A stretch of DNA of 39,460 bases, taken from contig NW_019091466.1 in the NCBI RefSeq assembly GCF_001949145.1, forward strand, positions 201,886 to 241,345. Reading direction: 5' to 3'. Under the pieces are notes generated by a model, which did not search any database, had not been told where the DNA came from, and saw nothing but the letters and a program-made list of their open reading frames with translations. Positions 11,410-22,619 of this stretch are shown one piece after another. Every line of letters starts with the position of its first letter. Positions within the stretch are counted from its first letter, which is position 1. The translations under genes and the position numbers were made by a program. The DNA comes from Acanthaster planci (Eukaryota > Echinodermata > Asteroidea > Valvatida > Acanthasteridae).

Positions 11410-14400
11410 CTGTCAAAGAAAAATTTCAACATCAAATCATCTATAAAACCGGACACCGATTGGCAATTTGGTTTGGATGAGAGAAATAGGTACATTTCAC
11501 AATTAGTGGTAAAAGAGAGTTGCAATAGCTTGAGACAGAACAAAATAGCTTTGCAAATTAAACCCCACTACACCACACCAAACAAACTAACCAAAAAAAA
11601 AATTCAAAAACTTGACAAGGGGCAAAATTTTCATTAAAAGTACACTTTTCTCCTAATACATGTAATTGAAATGTTTGGGAAGTTTCTTTTATATGCTTCA
11701 ATTAAGAGGCCAAATGCACACTAAATTACCATACTTCCAAGAGTGCTTGAAATCTAATTTAAAATCTTTCATAACAAAACTTAATGCAATACAACATAAT
11801 GAATACAAGTTCTATTAGAACTTACTTGTATCGCTTCAGGAAAGTATTTGGAGGATTGATTGGATCCGATGGGCCATATATTAAGTGTACTGGAAAATAG
11901 GAAAAGTAAGACTGGTGAATTTTTGAATCGCACTGGTTATTTGTTATTTATGTTACACATACAAGTGTCCAACATGACATCCAGTAAGATTTGGGGCTAA
12001 ATACAATATCTTATACATGTAATCACAGTAGCATAAAACATATCTATGCAAATTGATAGGCTCTGATATCCTAAACTGCCAAGATTGGATCCATCAAACA
12101 CTGAAAAGTCCTCTGATCAATGGACACAGGATGTGATAATCGAACATCCCGTGCAGACATACGACACTTGAATCCCAAATATGTACATTCTTCTAGTTTA
12201 CAGTTTTCAATCTGATACTGCTTTAGCAAACATGGTCATTTTAAAACTGTTTCAAAATCTTGTCTGCCTTTAGTACTGTAGCTTGAGAATCCCTCCTCAT
12301 GAATCGATCTGCCTTGTTTTTGGTTGAAATTAAATTTATGATTTTCACAGATGGAAAAAGGATATACTGTGAAGAACAATTTTGACAATATATCTGTAGT
12401 ACCCTATTGGACTGACAGTAACAGTGGTTTCTGTAATTAATCAACTTACAAGGAATCTTGGTTTCCTGAAGGGCACCAACCCACTTATCCCTATTGGCAT
12501 ACCTCTGCGGAAGATACTGAATTAGACTGTGAAGAACAAAATATGCCATGACATTAAACAACAGGTGCCTCGGCAATCAACCTGATCAACACAACTGCCA
12601 TGATCAACTGAATGTAATGACAAGATCAGTTTGGCAGGCTAGCTGATTGCCATTAAACCAAATCAACCAGGCATTGAACACCAATGAAGTCGGATGTCAA
12701 CTGCCTTTAACCACTTGCTGCCAGGGGCAGTTATCAATAATGCTGATGCTGGGCCGGGATATTTATCATTTTTTTCTGTTTTCAAAATTCTTTAAAAATG
12801 TACTGGACACTTACAAACATGTGAAGGACTGTCTGGTGGCCCCTCTAGCCTGACGGACAAAATCTATTGACGCCTGGGTATTTCAGCCAGGCCTGCAGCC
12901 TTGTAAAAAGAGCCCAGATTGTGCAGTGTTATATAACTTTCTTTTGTTCAAGAACCTGGCTCAGTGCACTGCTGACCTCTTTTCAATAGGGACCAGATTA
13001 GCATGCAGAGGTGCTGTGTGGCTCATCACTGCTGTGGTGGTAGGGCGCTTTTGTCCCCTGATGGTAATCCGCTCGCTCTAAATGCCCCAAACCGTGGTAT
13101 ACTGTTTCAAAACAAGGCTGGATTATCTCCACTTTTGAGATTGAAAAACTGTCGGTAATTCCAAGCAGCCTGGTCTTTTGTTCCGAGTACAGTCTTTTGT
13201 TACAAGGCCCTGTTCCCTTTGTCCGAGTTCAGAGACCCCAGCCACGCATATAAAGCATACGTGTCCCCTGCAGAAAGTGGTTATATCTCTCCCTTGGGCC
13301 GGAATACGGTAACCTAATTTTTTCAGTGAAATATGAACTTACTCATAAGTAATAAGGTTTCCATCATTCCAACGTATCAGTACCCAGTGATCTTCGAACT
13401 CATCCGATGTTGGCTGTGTTCGCTCACCAAACACTTCTCCAAACCTGCAAAACCGAAACATTTCACACAAAAATGACTGAAGAACCCTATATACATGCAA
13501 TTTTTATTCGCAGGCCTGAAAATAAAACAAAAAAGAGAGAAAAAGCAGGTTTTTTTTCTAAATTAGGGTGGGGCAACCAAAAAACTGAAGGGGAACCCAA
13601 GGAACCAGCTTGACAAACACACGTATATACTTGTAACAACAGGGGCCAGGACACATTACCAAATGAATATAAAATATGTTGTACAAACTAAACATTTTGT
13701 GGATAGACTTCACTTACGCTTTTCTGAAAATCAGACGGTTCGTCACTCGCATTCCAATTGGTGCAATCCAGGGATTCATCATCAGCTGTCAAGATGAAAT
13801 GGATAATGCAACGATTGATCATTGTGGTAACATCAAAACAATTCAGGTTGTAATGCATACACACTGCACCTTAATGCTCTAGCATTCATCCCATCAATGG
13901 TTATGGACAAAGATTTCTCCATGCCCCTCCTATTCCGTGCTCTTTTATATTTAAAGTTTTATGATGAACAATGGCACTATTCCAACATTATTTGGCCTCA
14001 CAGAATGGAACACTTCATCTAAATCTGTCATCTCAGGAAATTATTCTTACCATGCCATTGCATGAATGTGAAAAGTTCATCATCTGTTTTATACTGTACT
14101 TGCGTACATCTTCAAAGGTATTAAGTTACAACAACAGTCTTCATGCATTTACGTCATTATTAAAAAACAGATTCATATCCAAAGCACTACTCATTGGTAG
14201 TACTGTGCAATGCTATTATTTTCTTCTTTCTTATTGGGAATGAAATGTATGAATGGGGGTAAGAACCAGTCAAGTGAAGCTCTATTTGACAGGTACTGTG
14301 GGAGAGAATGAATAACTCAGTGACATGATACGTGATCCACCAATTTGATGAAGGTTTATGCAGGTACTAATATAAGATATTATAAGCAACAACTTGACCT

Positions 14401-17400
14401 AAAAGGGTAGACATGGTGCATCTAACAAATTGTTGTGTCAGTGCCAAGTTTCAAGTAGTTTCGTGAAAACTGCATAAACAGGTCTGTGCCTTGCAGGAAA
14501 TGTTTGTGCTGAATTAAATCACAGGAAAATGGAGCTTTAGACAAAGACACTTCTGCTGTTCCAGGCTTCTGTATTTTGATTAATTTTAGATCTTTGATCT
14601 CCAGGAACAAGATCAATATTCTGGTCAAAATATCGGAACTTGATACATTTTGGCATAAGTCACTGGAAAACTGGCAATTTTGGCAAACTCACTGTGCTAG
14701 CCAATTACTAAGCACGTAGGAGGTAAATGCCGTCAAGTCACAGATTATTAATACGATGCCTAAAAACATCCAAGTGAAATTTCCTTCATCTGACCAAGAC
14801 TGTCGCTTCAAGTAGTATCTGAATCGGTGGTAAATGACATTTTGTTTTACATTCTTGTATTTTTTTCAAAATTTAAATTTGTTTCTATTTTTTCTACTTG
14901 CATTTGTTATCATAAAAGTTAACAATTAGGGGTTAATTTCAAATTATGATCGGTAAGCTTGAAAAAAGAAGGGTCAATATAATCCCACTTTTCCCACGAA
15001 TTTCAATGAATTTTGAGATACCACTTTTTTGCGCAAGCACATCTATTACTTGTAATAATCTTGAAGTAAATATGAATCGAAATTCAGAAAAAAATACTTT
15101 TCAAAAATACACATTACGACATTTTTGCACAGACATAACGAAATGAAAAAAGGATCCCAATATATTACTCTCAGGCCTTATAATAGTCATGAATGAAACA
15201 AAGGGACAGTGAAGGGCTAGATTGGAAGACATTATCCTTTTACTTAACCACCTTGACATAACTCAAACTGAGTGAGTCCACTCTATCCCTGAACAGATAT
15301 TATTTTTGAAAAATGTTAATGGAGTTTCAACTTCTGACAGTCACCAACCTTCTGGGTGAGTCTTATTTCCAGTGTTTCTGGCAGAATGCCTGAAAGACAA
15401 ACAAATATCTGACAAGTAAATGAAATTTAATCAGCACGAACCTTCTGCATAAACCTTGGCTGATGAGTTTCAGGCAAAATTCCTGTTGACAAGAGCAACA
15501 TTTCAACATAAAAAATTAAGAAATAAATAAAAACAAACAGGAAATTTACATCTAAAGCATGAACATGCAAAGCATGCAATAAAAAAGCCAAAGAAAAACT
15601 GCTTACTAACTTGAATGGCCAAATGACATCAAAATAAAGTGTTAAAGTAAGACTGCCTGACATTTTGATAATTGCTGAATCTTTCTCAATGTTAGGACTC
15701 TTTTTGCGTTTAAGCATAAGGCCCTTTAAAATTACATAAAAAGAAATAACATCACTCCAGAAAACAGCTGCATTTTTGCTGGTAATAAAAAGTAAATTCC
15801 CAGGAAAATGTATAATTTTTAAAAGTGTTTTAAAAATGTACATGTAGACCACTTATGAATACCTTTAAGGACAGTTTCCCTATTCAACAAAACACAACTT
15901 GACCGTGTATTGACAATTAATAATACCCGCTACGAGTTGATAATGCCTGCTGAGAATAAAACAAAATTCCTGATTCCTTGAATATAACAAGTTCTAGACG
16001 TGATAATTTCAGAAAATTAATGATACCATTATTTAGTTTCCATAGGCTAATTCATAATGGTATGGCAAACCCATTTTGGTACGTATATATTTGCAAATGG
16101 CGAACATCACCTTTGAAGACATGAATAACTGAGCAAAAAGAAATTAAAAATGAAAGAAATAAAGTTAAAAATCCTACAGGTTCTGCAAAAGCTTCTGAAG
16201 AGTACAGATTAGTGCAATTAGAATGTGCTTGGCTGCAGAGATTATTAAACTTGGTTTGGTTAGCACTGGTTGGTTTTATAAACTAGTTTGGTTTGATTAA
16301 AGCATCAACTAGTTAAATGTCTTGTTTTCCCTCACCTCCATTTGTCAAACAAGCACTGAGAATTTCCAGTTTTGGCTTCTTGTTTGACTTTGTTTGGGCA
16401 TTTTGCCTGAAAAAAAAAGAAGCAGTTTGGTGACAATAATTGTTTTTTCCCCAAGTCAGTGACACTAGAAACACAAAACAATCCTGAAAGGTAATTCAGA
16501 TTGCCAAATATCTGAATATTCGATCGATTATCGAAAATTCACATAAATTTTTCCAAATTCTAATATTCGAATGCAAAATTCATAAAACAGGAGAATTTTC
16601 TTTTGTTTTAAATGAGAAAATTTGCACTATGAAAACTTTTAAGCAGATTCAAATGAAAAGCAACGGCAATCTTACAATGATTAAAAGTAAATTATTCATT
16701 AAAAATTTAGAAGGAATAGACATTTTCAACAGGGTAAGAAGATGTATTGTTTGTCTCTTAAATCTTGCTAAATCATGGCTGGAGATACTTCTAGACATGA
16801 GAAGCTGGAAGCTATTGCAGTGATTACAGTGTACAATTGCGTGCGTTGCTGCAACTGATTTTGTGTTCAGTTTAATCATCAATAATCTGCCGGTCTGTAA
16901 GACTGAATATTGGGATATTCATTTGAATTGAAGGTCAAATATTTGAATGGTGAATTATTCAAATTGACTCAGCCCTAGGCCCAACCTTAAAGATTTTATG
17001 GGAAAAAAAAAACCAATACCAAAACAGAGAAAGAACAAAAAAATTATAAAATCATAATATATTGTAGAAAACATACAATACACTTCTTTCAACCGTGGAC
17101 GTCAGCATGGTAAAATGATTGTCTCTTGTATCTACCATGTCTACAAGCAAGGAAATTTGCCTCTTTCTTGGAACAAATAAGTTTTTCTTTTTGAGGTTGC
17201 ATAAATGTGTGGATGGCTGGCATAAAGAGCTACAGAGTGTGCTTGTTCAAAACATGGTTCATGGCCAGCAAATGGAGCAATTTTTCATATTGAACTGATG
17301 CTTGAAAAGGGAATTTACAAAATAATCTTCATCAACTATCTCTGAACATAGTATGGCTTATGGCAGTGGTGGACTACAATTGGGAGGGTTGATTACAAGA

Positions 17401-20400
17401 TACTAATAGGAGTTATGGAAGGTTTCAGGCGGGAGGAGTACCAGTAGAAATACATGTACCTTGCTATGAGCTCCTGTGCCACTGTATCACCCATATCATG
17501 TGCTAGGATGTGAACTTGGTTCACTCCAAGCTCAGCCAAAAGTGCCTCCATAATGTCAGCTTGCTCAAACATGGTGTAGGCATGATCTCTCTGAAATTCA
17601 AATAATACCAATGATTTCCAGTTGTTACACATTAAGAATACCGAGTGCGACAGACATTGTTTGAAAAAATTACAGCCACCAGCAAGTTGTGTCTCTCTCA
17701 AGGTTGGAGAGGTCCTTTTGTCAAAACAGAGCAATGGTTCTTTACACAATTACACAAATTATTTGTGGCTGTTATTTCAACAGTAAAACGCTGGCTTCAG
17801 TTATCACTAGAAAAATGAAATGAACCTTACAGAGCTCCACATTCTGAATGTTTTTTTCATCTAATTGAAGGGATGACTGTTTGTTAGATAAGTCTTCTTC
17901 AAGTAAGGTTGGATTACCTACACAGCATGCAGAATTCACACCTATAAACTGGGTACTTCACAGTTCCTTGTGCAAATGGAAAGATAGATAACACATAGTC
18001 TGTGACTTTAAGTAGTCAGTGGTTTGCAAGGAGGTTTGGATAGCAGGTAACAGTTCAGTGATTCTTTTGAATCAACTGCACAGCTCAAGAGTGCCATTCA
18101 CACTGCCTCAACATAATGACAGGAATTGCAGGAGGATTTTGAAGGATTTGGGCAGTTAGGCACACCTCCAAATGACATTTTCAAGAAATTTTGGAGGATT
18201 TGGGCTGAATGCAATTTTTCATGTTGAAAATTGGAGGATTTGGGAGGATTCAGGATGGTTCCTTGTAAAAAGGCTTAGGGAATTAGGGTTAAAGTTAGGA
18301 ATTACAAAAAATAACTCACTGGCTTGTCACTCAAACCAAATCCAATGAAGTCAGGAGCAATGACTCGTTCAAAGTGACCTGTCAGCCCATCCCACATCTA
18401 CAATGAAAATACACCACCAAAACTGATTGCAGTTCTTTGTAGAGAGGCATCAGGAATAATTCATTCATCTAGAAGTTTAGATAAGCTTCAAGATTTCAAG
18501 TTGGACATTGAGCTTTAAAACCAATTATAATGCACAAGTATATGTAAACAGAAGCAGGCATGCATCAGGCTTTGCATGACAGGCATAACTGTCTTTCCCT
18601 TTACACCTTTCTTGCCCTTTTTCTGTTAAACCTACCCTTATGAGAAGGGTAAGTGCCTCCCTTTTGTTCCAAATGCCCCACACCTCCTGCCTATGACCGG
18701 TTCATACTTGATGCAAAAGTGAACACAATTGCAATTTTGTGACATCAGATCTAATATTCGCACTGCAAATTTGCAAAAGTTGAACACATTTCAATTGAAG
18801 CAAATCTCAATACAATGGCTTTGCTTTTGTATTGGCATGGAGTACAAACTGCCTTAACGTGGCTGGTCTTTGAGACAGAATCAGAAATAAGCTTTTGACC
18901 AGGGAAGTACATGTAGGTATAATACTGAAACAAATTTTGAAGGAAAAAATTACAGAGAGCTGTTATCTATATACATGTATAAGAGTACTCAAGTTCCTTA
19001 ATCTTCATATTCAACTTCTTTGAAGTAGCCCACTTTTTAACTAGGTATCAAGTTCTAAGCAAAACAACATAACAACTCAAAAACATCCTTGCTCATAAAA
19101 AATATTATAACCAATACTTTTGGATGTTGGTGTATGCAGGACAAATTACCTTATACCAATCAAAAGTTGAAGATGGGAAGCCATGAAGAATGAGCACCAC
19201 TCGATCATCAGAACTATGGTCCTGACCCAAAGAATCTGACACAAAAGGAGATTTCTACAGTTATCCCAATTCAAAACCTTCCCAAAAGTACATACATGTA
19301 CAAGGCAGAACACTTTCCCAAATTACATTTCCTTTGTAGAGTTACCTTTGTAAAAGATGTTGAAGTCCTTGAACTTGAAGTATTTTCCTGAGGTTTTCCA
19401 TTTTTGAAGTCTTTCTGATAATGGAGGCTGTGGCCAGTTGCAATACACAGCAACTAAAGCTATCAGTACAGCCACAGATTTCACACTTAACATATTGCTG
19501 TAGAATGTACAAATCCTATTCTGTAAAAGAAATAGAAAACAATGAGAGAATGCAACAAGGTTGGTTCATTTATAGCAATCCACCCTCTCCTAACACATCA
19601 AAAACAATGCAAATCTTTGCAATACGCACTCTAATGATAAACTCAACCCACAATGTTTAGCAATGTCCACAGGACAAAGGTGTCAGTTAATGAAAGAGTC
19701 TATGGGAGCACATTAAATTCACTTTAAAAAGTTAGTGTACTGCTGATATATTTGGTTGATATATAACATGTGTCCAAGATTGGGTATCACACTGCACCAT
19801 TAGTCAATCATTAGTCAAGACAAAACCCTCACGCTGCAGCAGACTCTTGAGTAAGGCCGTACTCATGAGGCATCAATTAATCACATACGACAGCTGGCCC
19901 AGGTTCAACCTTCTGACCTCTCTGTAGACGCTGTCAGATCCAGACGTCAATGCCGTAACGGTGGAGGCACGTACCCCTTCACAAGGAGAGAGTGCTGTCC
20001 AGTGTACAACACTACATGTCACAAATGTGGCAAAAAGGAACCACTGGCAATCTGTCTGCAGATCTGGTTCGAGTAACAGTGGTCAACGCAGCCGTTCCAA
20101 ATGCAAAGCACGAGCCAGCTGAACTCAACACCGACAGACATGCTCCAGTTCAAGATCGAGGACAAAATCTAGCCGTGATGTCCACTCTATCTCCAATCCA
20201 GACCATGTGAGTGACCTCGAGGACCAGTTTTACGAAATAGTCATCAGTCCAATTGCCATGACCCCAACACCTCAGACCATTGTGACTCTGACACCCGCAA
20301 TGAGGCATATACCTACGTAGATGTGAGGCGAGACAGAAAGACACTTGTCAAGCTGCGAGTTAAAGTCGACACTGGTGCACAGGGCAACACCTTGCCCCTT

Positions 20401-22220
20401 CGCATGTACCGTCGCATGTATCCAGACAGACTCACTGCTGACGGTTTCCCAAAGCCAGAGTACGTATCCAACCAACACGCCATATTATGTGCCTACAACG
20501 ACACAAAAATCAACCAGCAGGGGTCAACAACACTCACCTGCTGGTCTGACCAGAGTGGATGGAGTAAGGCAGAATTCTTCACTGTAGAGTCTGAAGGCCC
20601 AGCAATACTCGAACTGCCTACATACGACAACTGAAGCTCGAGACACTACACTGTGCAATTGCCACCCTAGAGTGTCCCCCTATCAACTCAACTGAGGAGC
20701 TACTGCAGCAGTATTCTGATCAGTTTGACAGAATTGGCAATTTTCCAGGCGCATACCATATTGTTCTCAAAGATGGAACCCAACCCACTATCAGTGCCTC
20801 TCGCAAATGCCCAGTAAAGCTGAAAGGTGAGCTGTAAGCAGAGTTAGACAACATGGACCAACAGGGCACAATTAGACACGTCACAGAACCGACTGGGTAA
20901 GCAGTCTCACAGCCTCCAGGCATGGAAATGGTAAACTCAGAATTTGCCTTGATCCCAAGGACTCGAACAACGCGATCAAAAGATGCCATCACAAGACTCC
21001 CACCATAGAAGAAGTTTTCAGGTGCACATTTCTTCAGCAAACTGGATGCAAAAAATGGCTACTGGTCAGTGCGACTTAATGGCAAAAGTTCCCTACTCAC
21101 AACTTTCAACAGTCCCTTTGGCCGTTATTTTAACCTGAGATTACCCTTTGGGTTAGTGATGAGCCAAGATGTGTTCCAGATGCGCATGGACCATTTTCTC
21201 TAGTCATGCCCCGGCACAATCGGCATTGCAGATGATATTGTGGTATTCGGTGCAACAGAGTATGAGCACGATTGCAATCTCCATCATTTGATGAAGGCAG
21301 CCAGCCAGTTTGGTATGATGTTCAACAGTACGATGTGCAATCAAAACTCCGAACATGAAGTTTTTCGGCATGATCTACGACAAGCATGGTGCGCATTCCG
21401 ACCCCGACAAGGTTGCAGCCATCGAACAGATAAGACCCCCTCAAGACAAGATGCTCCAAGAGTTTGTTGACATGGTGACCTACATGTATCTCAATCCCTT
21501 CATTCCCCACCTGTCTCAACACAAAGCTGACCTCAGAGAGTTACTGAAAAAAAGATGCTGATTTCGTCTGGTCTCCTTCACACCAGATGGCGTTCGAGAA
21601 GGTCAAAGATCTCATCGGTACCAAGACAATACTTACCTACTTCGATTTCTCGAAAGAAACCACAACCCAGGTCGATGCATGAAGCAGAGGCATAGGAACA
21701 ACCCTGACTCAAGATGACAGGGCAGTCGCCTTTGCATCAAAATCCCCGAGTGAAACAGAACATAGATACACCAACATAGAGTGTGAACTCCTTGCAGTAG
21801 TTTTTGGATGTGAGCGATTCCATACCTATGTCTACAATAGTAGTTTCACTATCGAGAGTGACCACAAACCCTTGGAGATGATTCAGCGGAAGGTATTGTA
21901 CAGACGCTATTGTCATTGTGGCCGTGACTTCTTTAAATCTGTTTGGCCAAGCACATAACTTCTCATCAGATCTGCATATTACACTAGCAAGCACGTAATG
22001 ATGATTGATGTATTGTAGCATAGAATAGCTTTAGAAATTATTATTAGAAAGATCCAAATTAGAGTGGGAAAAGCTAAATATTGTTGTGGCTGATGATATT
22101 TATTTCCTGGAGACAATGCTGATAGTTGGTAGTAACGGTCTTTCTGTATTTAAAAAAAACCTTTTCTTCAACAACTCATTCTTATTGAAAACACAAACTT
22201 ACCTCGTAGAAAGAACGCAT
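11283..22220 (-). CDS. MEST: MEST (mesoderm-specific transcript) alpha/beta hydrolase, complete, 12 exons
   Basis: Exons, minus strand: 22220-22203, 19520-19346, 19235-19150, 18397-18320, 17590-17460, 16406-16336, 15482-15442 (alternative 15389-15349), 13785-13718, 13444-13343, 12526-12450, 11889-11826, 11409-11283. Every junction is GT/AG and the phases chain to a 345-residue protein ending at TAA (11283-11285); the vertebrate protein has 335. Residues 15-35 include a hydrophobic segment ([12 protein letters not shown]), expected for this membrane-associated family. Hydrolase motifs present: [13 protein letters not shown] (oxyanion-loop HGFP at 82-85), nucleophile elbow LAHDMGD (Asp151, as in epoxide hydrolases/dehalogenases, not Ser), IYGPSDP (acid Asp291) and [12 protein letters not shown] (His321). 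MEST is thought to be an ER-membrane hydrolase with a poorly defined substrate; it is imprinted in mammals, but that should not be assumed here. Confidence 0.95.
11826..11889 (-). CDS. MEST: MEST exon 11 (catalytic acid)
   Basis: 64 bp, acceptor ATTTTCCAG, donor TACAA|GTAAGT. Encodes [20 protein letters not shown]; Asp in GPSDP is the predicted third member of the catalytic triad. Confidence 0.94.
12450..12526 (-). CDS. MEST: MEST exon 10
   Basis: 77 bp, acceptor TTCTTCACAG, donor CCTT|GTAAGT. Encodes [20 protein letters not shown] then ETKIP; family LLQYINQRKKFRRRWVGAL. Confidence 0.94.
12707..13284 (+). mobile_element. piggyBac-like TTAA MITE, copy 1
   Basis: Starts TTAACCACTTGCTGCCAGGG at 12707 and ends near 13284 with a degraded inverse (CCTGCAGAAAGTGGTTAT). 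About 450 bp of it match, in inverted orientation, 35803-36290, and part matches 33449-33745. The TTAA-bounded CCNCTTGCTGCCAGGG ends are of the kind found in piggyBac-like non-autonomous elements. It lies in MEST intron 9 (between exons 9 and 10) and encodes nothing. Confidence 0.6.
13343..13444 (-). CDS. MEST: MEST exon 9
   Basis: 102 bp, acceptor GGTTTTGCAG, donor TATGA|GTAAGT. Reads [20 protein letters not shown] and [11 protein letters not shown], matching VFGPYTRPSESELWDMW and IRNNDGNLV. Confidence 0.94.
13718..13785 (-). CDS. MEST: MEST exon 8
   Basis: 68 bp, acceptor CATCTTGACAG, donor AAAGC|GTAAGT. Encodes [20 protein letters not shown] then RK; corresponds to the cap-region helices GGVLSPILTRLMNFFVFS in vertebrates. 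Confidence 0.88.
13786..15348. other. MEST intron between microexons and exon 8
   Basis: About 1.6 kb of AT-rich intron. Short frames here (for example plus strand 13971-14243) have no family resemblance. Nothing else supported. Confidence 0.4.
15349..15389 (-). CDS. MEST: MEST microexon 7b (duplicate, mutually exclusive alternative)
   Basis: 41 bp, acceptor TTGTCTTTCAG, donor CAGAAG|GTTGGT, with the same phases as 7a. With the carried G it encodes [14 protein letters not shown]: identical at GILPET, Arg10 and the final QK, changed in between. Only 52 bp separate 7a and 7b. Reading 7b after 7a is out of frame and hits a TAA after eight codons, so a functional mRNA can contain only one of them. 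It could instead be a relic exon, but both splice sites and the frame are intact. Confidence 0.75.
15442..15482 (-). CDS. MEST: MEST microexon 7a (canonical copy)
   Basis: 41 bp, acceptor TTGTCAACAG, donor CAGAAG|GTTCGT, phase 1 in and 0 out. With the carried G it encodes [14 protein letters not shown]. It keeps the His of the family's GIFPETHRPLLLQK, so this is probably the default copy. The donor is non-consensus at +3/+4. See 15349-15389 for its duplicate. Confidence 0.9.
16336..16406 (-). CDS. MEST: MEST exon 6
   Basis: 71 bp, strong polypyrimidine tract before the acceptor, donor GGAG|GTGAGG. Reads [20 protein letters not shown] then TNG, matching RLTIKSLCLSNGG in vertebrates. Confidence 0.92.
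17460..17590 (-). CDS. MEST: MEST exon 5 (nucleophile elbow)
   Basis: 131 bp, acceptor GAATTTCAG, donor CAAG|GTACAT. Contains [17 protein letters not shown] and the nucleophile motif [14 protein letters not shown]; the predicted nucleophile is Asp in HDMGD (vertebrate HDYGD). Confidence 0.95.
18320..18397 (-). CDS. MEST: MEST exon 4
   Basis: 78 bp = 26 codons, phase 0 at both ends, acceptor TTGTAG, donor CCA|GTGAGT. Reads [20 protein letters not shown] then GLSDKP, the strand-4 'D(F/L)xGFGxSDKP' signature. Confidence 0.94.
19150..19235 (-). CDS. MEST: MEST exon 3 (HGFP oxyanion loop)
   Basis: 86 bp, acceptor TTGTGTCAG, donor AAG|GTAATT. Encodes DSLGQ...[17 protein letters not shown]; the HGFP turn forms the oxyanion hole in alpha/beta hydrolases of the epoxide-hydrolase group. 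Confidence 0.94.
19346..19520 (-). CDS. MEST: MEST exon 2
   Basis: Acceptor TTTCTTTTACAG before 19520, donor AAAG|GTAACT after 19346. From the ATG at 19493 it encodes [20 protein letters not shown], a membrane anchor or signal-like segment, then [20 protein letters not shown], which matches the vertebrate HSWKSSGKFFTYKGLRIFY segment. Confidence 0.92.
19521..19814. other. MEST intron 1, distal part
   Basis: Intronic sequence between exon 2 and the retroelement remnant; nothing recognised. Confidence 0.4.
19815..21910 (+). pseudogene. decayed Ty3/Gypsy-type retroelement gag-pol remnant
   Basis: Read with frameshifts, the plus strand gives, in order: a gag-end zinc-knuckle remnant (CHKCGKK near 20015-20035, its tail frameshifted); an aspartic protease ([11 protein letters not shown] at about 20370); reverse transcriptase blocks ([11 protein letters not shown] near 21035, LPFGL near 21145, and IADDIVVFG near 21230, the YxDD-type active-site block); and an RNase H segment (around 21730-21880). 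Several stops (for example TAA at 20836, TAG at 21201) and frame changes interrupt it. No LTRs, integrase or envelope were recognised, so both ends are truncated. It sits in MEST intron 1, antisense to MEST. Confidence 0.88.
20323..20634 (+). pseudogene. retropepsin fragment of the retroelement
   Basis: The longest intact piece of the remnant. The aspartic protease motif DTGAQGN is about 16 residues into the open stretch, followed by a conserved-looking [11 protein letters not shown] segment. The frame then ends in a stop at 20632 before the reverse transcriptase part. Confidence 0.75.
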
Positions 22221-22270
22221 GAAAAAGAACAATAGAAACAAGACCTGCTACCTATTCGCTCTTTGCACGC
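22203..22270 (-). CDS. MEST: MEST first exon (5' UTR plus start codon)
   Basis: A textbook donor TACGAG|GTAAGTTT ends this exon at 22203. An ATG at 22220 reads MRSFYE and is in frame, across the intron, with nine further codons (NRICTFYSN) and the ATG at 19493. An in-frame stop precedes the ATG at 22220, so it is the first possible start. Its context is weak (T at -3), so initiation at 19493 is a real alternative. The outer boundary (22270) is approximate. Confidence 0.6.
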
Positions 22271-22540
22271 TGCCGCCATAGGCACGCAGAGTCTTGATCT
22301 GGCAGCTTTACACTTTAATGATTCCCCGTGTATGTTGCTTAGTAAGTTTGGGCATGTTGTGTTAGTTCTCTAGTTCTACCATGTATATGTCTATTATACG
22401 ATTGGACAATATTTCAAAAGCTACGTTGACACAATTCTGACATATCTACAAGCTGCCAGTTCAAGGCTCTGCATGCCAATAGCGACAGAGTGCAAAGAGC
22501 TATTAGTAATAGCATATGCAGGCACGGGGGATGGAAATGT

Positions 22541-22605
22541 TTCATTGTGTTTATAGAGAGCACCTTTACTGTTTCAGTAAAGGTGCCCTCTATAAACACC
22601 ATGAA
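22541..22605. repeat. 65-nt near-perfect hairpin
   Basis: Arms 22541-22570 and 22576-22605 are inverted repeats of 30 bases with two mismatches around a 5-base loop (GTTTC). The core words are ACCTTTACT / AGTAAAGGT and TTTATAGAG / CTCTATAAA. It could be a miRNA-like or siRNA-generating hairpin, or a tiny foldback element. Confidence 0.6.
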
Positions 22606-22619
22606 GCAAAGGGGCGACA

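Larger units (their letters stand above)
15483..19149. other. MEST introns between exons 3 and 7a
   Basis: Apart from exons 4, 5 and 6 this is noncoding. At 18120-18260 a degenerate GGAGGATTTGGG word recurs about five times. No other feature seen. Confidence 0.4.

Noticed and set aside
13971-14243. 90-codon plus-strand frame in a MEST intron
   Set aside because: AT-rich, low-complexity translation without splice context or recognisable domain.
15427-15852. 141-codon minus-strand frame ending in the MEST microexon
   Set aside because: Only the last 41 bp before the GTTCGT donor (15482-15442) match MEST; the rest is AT-rich intron read upstream of the acceptor.
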